Part shown: positions 56,485 to 63,313 of the stretch, in pieces
How positions within the stretch are numbered: the stretch's first letter is position 1
How the letters are laid out: each line of letters opens with the position of its first letter
From: Candidatus Neomarinimicrobiota bacterium
GTDB lineage: Bacteria > Fidelibacterota > SORT01
NCBI GenBank assembly: GCA_022573815.1
Contig: JACZTG010000003.1
Location: 102,688 to 166,687, forward strand
Direction: 5' to 3'
DNA length: 64,000 nucleotides
Program-made: the position numbers and the translations under genes
Notes under the pieces: model-generated
The model's input: the letters and a program-made list of their open reading frames with translations, nothing else
Database searches by the model: none
Told to the model about the DNA's origin: nothing

Positions 56485-57795
56485 TTGAAGCAACAATATT
56501 ATATAGAGACTTATGGATGCCAGATGAATGTGTACGATTCGGAATTGGTAGCCCGCATACTCGATGACAGCGATTACACGCCTGCTCAGTCACCGGATTC
56601 AGCGGATATTATCTTTATAAATACCTGCTCGGTTAGGGAAGGCGCCGAAACCCGGGTAATGAACAGACTTGATTACTTCAAAGGATTGAAGAATAGAAAT
56701 CATTCGTTGGTCATCGCCATAATAGGTTGCATGGCGCAGAACCTTAAAGACAGCATTCTCGAAGAGAAACCGTTTGTGAATTTTGTACTCGGTCCTGATT
56801 CATATGGTAAACTGCCTGCTTTGTTGGAATCAGAAAAGCCTTGGGAAATAAAAGAAGTGCATACAGAGCTCTCTAAGTATGAAACGTACGATTATATCTA
56901 TCCCCTTCGCAGCGAGGGAATAAACACTATGATAGCGATTATGCGCGGGTGTGACAAGATGTGCACATTTTGTATCGTACCGTTTACGCGGGGGAGGGAG
57001 CGGAGCAAATCAGCAGAATCTGTGGTGAACGAAGTCAGAGCAGCTTCAGCAGAAGGTTTTGAAGAAGTGACACTTTTAGGTCAAAACGTCAATTCTTATA
57101 ACGATGGAATCGTAAATTTCCCTGAACTTTTAAGGCGGGTTTCAGCAGTTGAAGGCGTTAAAAGGATACGATTTACTTCTCCACATCCGCAAGACGCTAC
57201 CGATGAATTGATTGAAGTAATGGCTGAACATGAAAATATTTGTAACCACATCCATCTCCCGCTTCAATCAGGATCAAATTCCGTGCTTGAGAGGATGAAT
57301 CGAAATTATACAAGAGAGGAATTTATTGAACTTGCTGAAAAGTTCAGAGCGCGGATACCCGGAATTTCTATAACGACGGATATAATTGTCGGGTTTTGCG
57401 GAGAGACTGACCGGGACTTTCTTGATACGCTTGATGTGGTGGAACGAATCGGTTTCGACAGCGCTTTCACATTCAAATATTCTGAAAGACCGTTTACTGC
57501 CGCCTATAAAAAAATAGGGGACGATGTTCCTGAAGAACTGAAAGGTCGGCGGCTTACCCGGCTTATCGAGGTACAAAAAACTAATACACTTCGGCGAAAT
57601 AAAGAATTAGTCGGGAAGACTCTTGAAGTGTTAATTGAAAAAGAAAGTAAGAAATCAAAGGTTCATTATATCGGTAGAACAGACTCAAACCGGTTGGTTG
57701 TATTACCGAAAAACGGTAAAAAGCCCGGTGATTTCCTTGATGCTTTAATAACAGACGCCGCGGGGATTACTCTATTTGGAGAACCTGTAGCCTGA
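56485..57795 (+). CDS. miaB: tRNA-2-methylthio-N6-dimethylallyladenosine synthase (MiaB)
   Basis: Radical-SAM methylthiotransferase that modifies A37 of tRNAs reading U-starting codons. The 436 residues have the N-terminal UPF0004 cysteines (YGCQMN near 10, NTCSVRE near 48, IGCMAQ near 84), the radical SAM motif C-x3-C-x2-C in RGCDKMCTFCIVPFTRG near 156, and a C-terminal TRAM domain (about 375-436). The UUG start at 56485 gives MKQQYYIETYGCQMN, the standard N-terminus, with no visible ribosome site. TRAM and CxNxx motifs favour MiaB over RimO or MtaB. Confidence 0.95.
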   Translation: MKQQYYIETYGCQMNVYDSELVARILDDSDYTPAQSPDSADIIFINTCSVREGAETRVMNRLDYFKGLKNRNHSLVIAIIGCMAQNLKDSILEEKPFVNFVLGPDSYGKLPALLESEKPWEIKEVHTELSKYETYDYIYPLRSEGINTMIAIMRGCDKMCTFCIVPFTRGRERSKSAESVVNEVRAASAEGFEEVTLLGQNVNSYNDGIVNFPELLRRVSAVEGVKRIRFTSPHPQDATDELIEVMAEHENICNHIHLPLQSGSNSVLERMNRNYTREEFIELAEKFRARIPGISITTDIIVGFCGETDRDFLDTLDVVERIGFDSAFTFKYSERPFTAAYKKIGDDVPEELKGRRLTRLIEVQKTNTLRRNKELVGKTLEVLIEKESKKSKVHYIGRTDSNRLVVLPKNGKKPGDFLDALITDAAGITLFGEPVA

Positions 57796-57814
57796 GAGAT
57801 TAGATGGAGGTGGA

Positions 57815-58183
57815 ATGCGTTTAATAGCACTTTTTTTTATAGTTATTATAGTTCTGTTGATTATGTGGTTTATGACGCAGAATGCTGACCAGGTCATAGA
57901 AGAATTGGAGATATTCCAATATTCTTATTATAATATTTACCTTGTTAACGTCTTATTCGGGACATTCGCATTCGGTATTATGATGGGTTTTCTGATTCCG
58001 GTATTCCAATATCTCCATGCGAAGAGCGAAGTCAGAAAAATCAGCAAAGAGCTTAAAAAACTTCGTTCAGAACTGAATGACCTTAGAAACGTCGGGATAG
58101 AAGGAGATTTAGAGGATGGAATTACATACGAAGAGGAAGATGAGGATTCCGAGGATTCTCCCGACGATGACAAAGCCGAATAG
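57815..58183 (+). CDS. lapA: LapA-domain membrane protein
   Basis: 122 residues: two hydrophobic helices (about 4-18 and 43-64) around a short loop, then a coiled coil (KSEVRKISKELKKLRSELNDL near 72-93) and a strongly acidic tail (EDGITYEEEDEDSEDSPDDD). This is the LapA (DUF1049) layout. GGAGG at 57806-57810 supports the ATG. LapA and the adjacent LapB-type protein form the pair that, in E. coli, tethers FtsH to LpxC to control lipopolysaccharide synthesis. Confidence 0.82.
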   Translation: MRLIALFFIVIIVLLIMWFMTQNADQVIEELEIFQYSYYNIYLVNVLFGTFAFGIMMGFLIPVFQYLHAKSEVRKISKELKKLRSELNDLRNVGIEGDLEDGITYEEEDEDSEDSPDDDKAE

Positions 58184-59331
58184 TGCCTGAATCAAGCTAC
58201 ATTTTTCAGATTCTGATTCCCGTAATAGTAGGTGTCATACTGCTATTCCTTTGGATATGGGTAGGGAGACGAAAAAGTCTGAAGAAAAGCTATTTTTCGC
58301 CCTATACAGAGGCTCTGAGCGCTCTGATTGACGGCGATAAGATAAAAGCTATGAATAATCTTCGCGAAGTCGTCAAAGTGGATACGGATAATCTCGACGC
58401 ATACCTTAAATTGGGAGATATATACCGGGAATACGGTAAGTATCCCCAAGCGCTGCGTGTTCATCAATCGTTGACTATAAGAAAAGAGCTTTCGAATTAT
58501 CAGAAATTGAGTATGTGGAAAAGTCTGTTGCTTGATTATCGAATGATGAAAGATTGGGATAACGCAATTATTCAGGTTGAAAATATATTGGAACTGGATA
58601 AGAATAGTCAGTGGGCGAGAAAAGAACTTCTCGAGATTTATAAAAGAAAGGGGGATTGGGATGGCGCTGTAGATGCGGCGAAAAGGCTTCAAAAACAAAA
58701 GAAGCAGAAAGACACGGAAACATTGGCGCTCTATCAGGTGCAGCAGGGGTTAGAACAGAGGGAAAAAGGAGAGGAACGCGAAGCGAGAATCAGATTTAAG
58801 AAGGCTCTGAAAACAAGTAGCGAATGCGCGGCTGCTCACTATTTTATAGGAGTATCTTATCTGAAAGAGAAACGCGAAAAAGAAGCGGTGGAAGCGTGGC
58901 GTAAGTTCGTTCAAACAGACCCGAAACACGCCTATTTAGTTTTTGATAAACTTGAAGAAGTGCTGTATGATCTCGGAAATTTCGAAGAAAGTCAAAAGAT
59001 TTACGAAGAAATATTAGACCTGGACAGCGGGAACGTGAGCGCGATGGCGGCTCTATCGGACCTATACGAGCGAAGAGGCGACACTAAAGAAGGAATAAAC
59101 ATCCTGCGGAAAGCGGTTGAATCAGATAAAACGTCCCTCAGGACAAGAGCATACCTTATTCAGATGCTGTTAGGAAACGAAGTCAGCAAGGAAGTAAAAG
59201 AGAATTTGAAATCTTTAATAAGTTTAACGAGACGACCGAGAAAATTCGACTGCCGCATATGCGGATTCCACAGCGATAAACCACTCTGGATTTGTCCGGA
59301 TTGCCTGAATGAGAAAACTTTTCTTGATTAA
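58183..59331 (+). CDS. lapB: LapB/YciM-like TPR protein with C-terminal zinc ribbon
   Basis: 382 residues: N-terminal membrane anchor (about 7-25), about eight tetratricopeptide repeats (about 40-320; for example AYLKLGDIYREYGKYPQALRVHQ and AALSDLYERRGDTKEGINILRKA), and a rubredoxin-like zinc site with paired cysteines, DCRICGF and WICPDC, at the C-terminus. This combination is the signature of LapB/YciM. The GUG start overlaps the lapA stop (TAGTG). In E. coli it directs FtsH to LpxC; an ftsH lies at the start of this window. Confidence 0.9.
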   Translation: MPESSYIFQILIPVIVGVILLFLWIWVGRRKSLKKSYFSPYTEALSALIDGDKIKAMNNLREVVKVDTDNLDAYLKLGDIYREYGKYPQALRVHQSLTIRKELSNYQKLSMWKSLLLDYRMMKDWDNAIIQVENILELDKNSQWARKELLEIYKRKGDWDGAVDAAKRLQKQKKQKDTETLALYQVQQGLEQREKGEEREARIRFKKALKTSSECAAAHYFIGVSYLKEKREKEAVEAWRKFVQTDPKHAYLVFDKLEEVLYDLGNFEESQKIYEEILDLDSGNVSAMAALSDLYERRGDTKEGINILRKAVESDKTSLRTRAYLIQMLLGNEVSKEVKENLKSLISLTRRPRKFDCRICGFHSDKPLWICPDCLNEKTFLD

Positions 59332-60121
59332 TATAAAGTGGAGGACGAACATCCTCCTTTTGTTGGTTTTCACATTCATAGCGGTTCCCAATGTTTTCAG
59401 CCAATCGAATATCGCCGAGCTTGTGCGAGACGGTGACTTTGATGAGGCTCGAAAATTACTTCCTTCCATACTGAAGGCAAATCCTGATGATGCTTCTACT
59501 CTTTATTATCAGGGCTTATTAGAGAAAAACGGTGATAAGTCTTTGGAATATTTTGAAATGCTGCTCGAGAAACATCCTAAAAGCGATTATGCCGATGATG
59601 CGCTAATGCAGATAGGCGAATATCAATACGCGCGCGGGCTTTATGTCAGCGCGGAGCGGACACTGTTGCTGATTCCGCGTCAATACCCCGATTCGGAACA
59701 TGTCAGGAGAGCAATAAATCTTCTTATGCAGTCAATGCTCGTGACAGGGAAAAGCGATACGGCGCGGATGTATCTAAAGATATTTGAAAAGAGATGGGGA
59801 GATTTAGCTGTTGATGTGGAATTTCCGCCGGTAGTTAGTAGCACAACTGAGAAAAAATCGAAAAAAGACAGAAAGAAAACTCTGTTCACTATCCAAATCG
59901 GGGCTTTTGGTTCAAAAGATAATGCCAAAAAACAGAGAGAAGTATTCCGCGGAAGAGGATACGATGTGAAACTCGGAAATAAGAAAGTCGCCGGGAATAC
60001 TCTGCATCTTGTATGGGTCGGTAAATATTTCAGTTACGATGAAGCGTTAGATGCCGCGCGTACATTAAAAGCGAAATTCGGTGTGAACTACGGCATAGTC
60101 GACAAGAGTAAAATCAAATAA
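59309..60121 (+). CDS. TPR and SPOR domain periplasmic protein
   Basis: 270 residues starting inside lapB (23-base overlap). A signal peptide or anchor (MRKLFLINIKWRTNILLLLVFTFIAV) cleaves near VFS, followed by TPR-like repeats (about 30-160) and a C-terminal SPOR domain (FTIQIGAFGSKDNAKKQREVF near 192-212, to VNYGIVDKSKIK). SPOR domains bind denuded peptidoglycan at division sites, so it may act in cell division or wall remodelling. The overlap with lapB suggests translational coupling. It is the last gene before selC. Confidence 0.82.
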   Translation: MRKLFLINIKWRTNILLLLVFTFIAVPNVFSQSNIAELVRDGDFDEARKLLPSILKANPDDASTLYYQGLLEKNGDKSLEYFEMLLEKHPKSDYADDALMQIGEYQYARGLYVSAERTLLLIPRQYPDSEHVRRAINLLMQSMLVTGKSDTARMYLKIFEKRWGDLAVDVEFPPVVSSTTEKKSKKDRKKTLFTIQIGAFGSKDNAKKQREVFRGRGYDVKLGNKKVAGNTLHLVWVGKYFSYDEALDAARTLKAKFGVNYGIVDKSKIK

Positions 60122-60126
60122 TATTT

Positions 60127-60218
60127 GGGAGTGGTTGTGACCCTGGTGGGCGCCGCGGACTTCAAACCCGCTGGGACGAAGAAATTCGTCCGCTGAGTTC
60201 GATTCTCAGACATTCCCG
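60127..60218 (+). tRNA. selC: Selenocysteine tRNA (tRNA-Sec, anticodon UCA)
   Basis: 92-base structure without encoded CCA. The anticodon loop CTTCAAA (60160-60166) gives TCA. Acceptor stem GGGAGTGG (60127-60134) with ACATTCCC (60210-60217), eight positions with one G-T and one G-A; D stem of six positions with one mismatch; anticodon stem GCGGA/CCCGC with one A-C; a long variable arm of 7 perfect bp (GGACGAA/TTCGTCC) with a GAAA loop; T stem CTGAG/CTCAG (perfect) with loop TTCGATT; discriminator G at 60218 followed by CTA. The 8+5 layout, UCA anticodon and long variable arm exclude tRNA-Ser and tRNA-Leu. selA, selB and selD are not in the window, so Sec use is an inference from selC alone. 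Confidence 0.93.
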
Positions 60219-60222
60219 CTAG

Positions 60223-60250
60223 GCCCTATAAGCATTACCTATAGGGCATT
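60223..60250 (+). terminator. Hairpin just after selC
   Basis: GCCCTATA (60223-60230) pairs perfectly with TATAGGGC (60240-60247), 9-base loop, followed by only ATTT. Position right after selC suggests its transcription end, but the T-run is weak. Confidence 0.55.
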
Positions 60251-60388
60251 TCACGAGATTTTAGGTAGTCAATTATAGCGATTCCCGTTTTCACCTATTG
60301 TTTACCATTTGGTCTCTATTTGTTCTCATTAGTCTGTGTTTTGGCAATTATATGGCAACGATTTTTCAGTTTAAAATTGATCTGACAC

Positions 60389-60415
60389 CCGACGGCCTAT
60401 GGTCGGCTCTTTTTT
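60389..60415 (+). terminator. Possible rho-independent terminator before the accessory genes
   Basis: CCGAC (60389-60393) pairs with GTCGG (60402-60406), then CTC and six T (60410-60415). It stands 57 bases before the next gene and could end transcription from the lapB/selC side. The 60251-60388 stretch holds no gene that I can see. Confidence 0.55.
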
Positions 60416-60471
60416 AAGTAGTCATATATTAGTGTAGACTAAATAGTCGTACATAAGTATCTTTTTTACCC

Positions 60472-61293
60472 ATGTCTGAAATAAACTCATTTTTAAAACA
60501 AAACTTTCCTCCACCTGGTGGATTTGAAAGATTTTCACCTCATGAAATGCACGGCTTGATATATACCCCTTTTGATGAAGCACAATCTCCACAGAGATTA
60601 AATAAAGATTTAAACGCCAGTCAACTTGATCAAATAAAGATATTCTCTGATATCATGATGTTCACACGAATGCTCGAAGAACGTCAACCACTGAAACTCA
60701 CACAAAAAGGGAACCTACCGAAAAAGTTCTGTGTGGATCTGTATGACTCCGGTATAAAGGATGAGGACTTGATAGCATTGAAAGGGCATCCGATTAACAG
60801 GGAAGCAGATTCGCCGTACATATTCATCATCAAGCTCCTCACGAGAAACCTTGGACTGACAAAAAAGCGATATAGCCGGTTGTCACTTACACAAAAAGGA
60901 GAGAAAACGCTTACGGATCCCATTTCGGTTAGCTTGTTCTGTGACCTGTTCGTCCTGTATACGCAAAAGTACAATTGGGCTTACCAGGACGGTTACCCGG
61001 AATCATGGATAATACAAGCTGGGTTTGGATTTTCGATTTTCCTCGTTCAAATGTATGGAAGCAAATCTAGGTCCACCGATTTTTATTCAGATAAATTTCT
61101 TAATGCTTTTCCCAAAGCATTAAATGATTTCAAGGAAACAGAATATCAAACTGGAAAGAGGGCGTATCAGAATGCATATTCACTTAGGACCTTCAGCCGG
61201 TTTTTGAAGAGGTTCAACCTTATTAAAATGTCCGATAAGCAGACGATCAGAAAACGACCCTTAATTGATCAACTTGTGGGGTGGAAAAACTGA
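60472..61293 (+). CDS. Protein of unknown function in the region after selC
   Basis: 273 residues, soluble, no signal peptide or membrane helix. Two similar segments stand out: 'KLTQKGNLPKKF' near residue 76 and 'SLTQKGEKTL' near 141, which look like winged-helix wing turns ('L-T-x-K-G'), a pattern I have seen associated with plasmid- or island-borne proteins of the pRiA4b ORF-3/SEC-C-linked kind, but I cannot assign it. An inverted repeat GACTA-AA-TAGTC (60437-60448) and further TAGTC copies lie upstream. Its flanks are gene-poor. Transferred origin is inference. Confidence 0.6.
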   Translation: MSEINSFLKQNFPPPGGFERFSPHEMHGLIYTPFDEAQSPQRLNKDLNASQLDQIKIFSDIMMFTRMLEERQPLKLTQKGNLPKKFCVDLYDSGIKDEDLIALKGHPINREADSPYIFIIKLLTRNLGLTKKRYSRLSLTQKGEKTLTDPISVSLFCDLFVLYTQKYNWAYQDGYPESWIIQAGFGFSIFLVQMYGSKSRSTDFYSDKFLNAFPKALNDFKETEYQTGKRAYQNAYSLRTFSRFLKRFNLIKMSDKQTIRKRPLIDQLVGWKN

Positions 61294-61493
61294 AGCGCGA
61301 GAAGTATTAAAAGGGCTGGCAGTTGCAGATACAGTCTCCTAGGGCGATGTTTCCCAACTAAGTATCGACCATGATATTCCTATTGACTGATGGCAGTGAC
61401 TTAGAGTATCTTCCAAATATCAAGTTACTAACTTAGAAAACGGATCATAGAGTTACAGCTGGTTAGATTAGTTAATTAGTTCAAGAAGGTGCA

Positions 61494-62006
61494 ATGACAA
61501 ATTTCAAGAACCGTATTATTCGTGCTGCAATGCTGGATGTCAACCTGTATGAAGAAGTCGAGGCGGATAAGGGTGCAATGCGCCAAGCCATGGGGGTTGT
61601 TGTTCTTTCCAGTATCGCAGCGGGATTGGGAAGCATTGAAAGAGGAGGGTTTGGCGGGATCTTGACGGGGACTGTTGTAGCCCTCATCGGATGGTATGTC
61701 TGGGCCTATCTAACTTACTTTATTGGCACAAGAGTCCTTCCCGAGCCACAGACCAAAGCAGACCACGGTGAGTTGTTGCGAACAATCGGCTTTTCTAGTT
61801 CCCCTGGGTTGATCCGAGTATTTGCTATTATCCCGGGGTTGACAGGGGTTGTTTTTCTATTCGCCGCAATTTGGATGTTGGTGGCAATGGTTATCGCGGT
61901 AAGGCAAGCTCTTGACTACCAGAGCACACTCCGCGCTGTTGGGGTCTGCCTGATCGGCTGGTTCATTCAATCGTTAATCCTTTTGTTAATGTTTTCAATT
62001 CTTTGA
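61494..62006 (+). CDS. Yip1-domain-like multi-pass membrane protein
   Basis: 170 residues with about five hydrophobic segments (about 30-45, 52-75, 100-120, 122-140, 148-168) and the pattern 'FLVWLYVWAYLTYFIGTRVLP' type turn after the second helix and HGELLRTIGFSSSPGLIRVF near 92, which is characteristic of Yip1/YIPF-like bacterial proteins. Bases are noticeably more G-rich than in the genes before selC. A 200-base gap upstream (61294-61493) shows no gene. Function of bacterial members is unknown. Confidence 0.7.
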   Translation: MTNFKNRIIRAAMLDVNLYEEVEADKGAMRQAMGVVVLSSIAAGLGSIERGGFGGILTGTVVALIGWYVWAYLTYFIGTRVLPEPQTKADHGELLRTIGFSSSPGLIRVFAIIPGLTGVVFLFAAIWMLVAMVIAVRQALDYQSTLRAVGVCLIGWFIQSLILLLMFSIL

Positions 62007-62256
62007 GGTACAGGAGAGCCAGTCTAATGGATTTTCCTGTGGCCCCCTAAACATCGGATAGCACGTAGAAAAGAGAGTGATACTCAGTTAGCGTTCTCAC
62101 CTGTTTCTTTATTCTAGGGCACTCTCCAATCTTAGCGAGCCAGAACATTGTCCGGGGGCAATTCCAAGCGAGCACCTAAGCCATTAGAAATTAGGCGTTT
62201 AGAGTTTTTGCCTTTGAGCTGATTAGGCTGAAAACAGCCTGTAATCTTCTCTGCAG

Positions 62257-62754
62257 TTATTCTTCTTCGGGCATCGGAAGCGGCAAGCTACTGTTCCAGA
62301 TGTCCACGTCAAGCTTCCAGGTACCGTTTCCACGTTTCCATATCCACACGAATTTGCCACTATCATTGATAGCCTCACCCTCTTCGGGTTGTATGGTGAG
62401 CGAATACTTGCCGACCTCGTGTGCCATATCTCCATTCACATGAAGATCTATCATTGTGAGTTGTAAATCACCTACACCAGCGTCGAAGATAACTTGAAAA
62501 TAAGCTTGTATACTCTCCCTCCCGACAATCATTTGGCTGTTTGGTGGAAGACGTTTTGCCTCTTCTGTGTAAAGTGCGGCCATAGATGCTGCATCACCCT
62601 GGTTGAAAGCATTGGTGCCCTGCTTATTGATAGCTTTGATAGCTTGACGGTCCTCAGCGGTAGTATCTGGGGGTGGTGCCGTGGTACAACTTACCAGAAT
62701 TGGCATGGCAAGCGTCAGAACGAGTAAAGAAAGAAATGGGTGGTTATGTATCAT
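62257..62754 (-). CDS. SnoaL/DUF4440-like lipoprotein
   Basis: 165 residues: lipoprotein signal peptide with Cys in ILVSCTTAPPP (near residue 23), then an NTF2-like alpha+beta domain (about 38-160) with the DUF4440/SnoaL opening 'AIKAINKQGTNAFNQGDAASMAALYTEEAKRLPPN' and the closing 'KFVWIWKRGNGTWKLDVDIWNSS'. Such proteins often act as small-molecule binding or oxidoreductase-like modules; no catalytic residues can be assigned. It is on the minus strand and its region has no other gene within 250 bases on either side. Confidence 0.78.
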   Translation of the reverse strand: MIHNHPFLSLLVLTLAMPILVSCTTAPPPDTTAEDRQAIKAINKQGTNAFNQGDAASMAALYTEEAKRLPPNSQMIVGRESIQAYFQVIFDAGVGDLQLTMIDLHVNGDMAHEVGKYSLTIQPEEGEAINDSGKFVWIWKRGNGTWKLDVDIWNSSLPLPMPEEE

Positions 62755-63109
62755 AGTTTCACTCCCGTTAGTTTGATTAAATACGTATCCAAGAATAACT
62801 CATTGTCCATGGGAATGCAAGCGAAATGCTAACTCCCAGTGGCCTGGATATTAGGGCTGGCAGTCGATGAATGTCGTCCTTTCTCTAATAGAATTACTTG
62901 CTATCTGATGAATTATTGTTATATTTTAAATAATACCTAAGTTGTAGTCTACATTCATAAACATGAATAGCCGGTGTGATGAAATAGGCTAACCTCGGAG
63001 GACTGTATGAAGAAAACAGTCTGTCACTTATTAATTCGGCTGCAATTCAGAGAAGTCCTCTGGCTCTGCAAGAAGTTCCCCGCTGAAACCTCATTTATAG
63101 GAGGACACT
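62755..63109. other. Gene-poor stretch in the accessory region
   Basis: No convincing gene. It holds the upstream region of the minus-strand lipoprotein, and a 37-codon ORF (63007-63120, + strand, MKKTVCHLLIRLQF...) preceded by GGAGG at 62997-63001, with an inverted repeat GACTGT...ACAGTC (63001-63021) around its start. This ORF has no recognisable domain and is probably not real or is a relic. Confidence 0.4.
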
Positions 63110-63226
63110 ATGTTTTATAAGACACTACTACTAACCCATATGTGGCAGTCAGGACTTGTTCCAAAGGAATCTCTTCGAGGTCCTGACGCCGGAAGAACGT
63201 GTCGTGCTGTCAGGGCAAGACCCTAA
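63110..63226 (+). pseudogene. Broken copy of the FG-GAP gene start, fused to a structured repeat
   Basis: A good AGGAGG site (63097-63102) precedes ATG 63110 and a 38-codon ORF whose first nine codons (MFYKTLLLT) match the start of the FG-GAP gene at 63314 (MLKKTLLLT). The 18 bases AAGACACTACTACTAACC at 63119-63136 are identical to 63323-63340. After that the sequence turns into the hairpin-rich repeat element and the frame ends at 63226. The likely history is a duplicated gene start cut by an inserted or rearranged repeat. Confidence 0.55.
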
Positions 63227-63287
63227 CCAGCACTTAACGCGGTCAGGATAAATCCTGACTCGCCTGCCCGACATAGGTCAGGCGGGC
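63148..63287. repeat. Hairpin-rich structured repeat element
   Basis: Three hairpins in 140 bases: GTCAGGAC (63148-63155) with GTCCTGAC (63180-63187); GTCAGGAT (63242-63249) with ATCCTGAC (63252-63259); and a GC-rich imperfect stem at 63262-63287 (GCCTGCCCGAC against GTCAGGCGGGC). The motif TCAGG/CCTGA recurs. It is the kind of element that appears scattered through genomes as intergenic repeats, but only one copy is in this window. Confidence 0.5.
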
Positions 63288-63313
63288 ACAAAATCTAACA
63301 ATGGGAGTATAAA

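Noticed and set aside
60127..60218. Reading the tRNA as tRNA-Ser or tRNA-Leu because of its long variable arm
   Set aside because: The anticodon is UCA, which reads UGA, and the acceptor plus T stems fit the 8+5 layout of tRNA-Sec.
60251..60471. Integrase remnant next to selC
   Set aside because: Reading both strands gave no integrase-like motif (no R-H-R-Y pattern) and stops are frequent in all frames.
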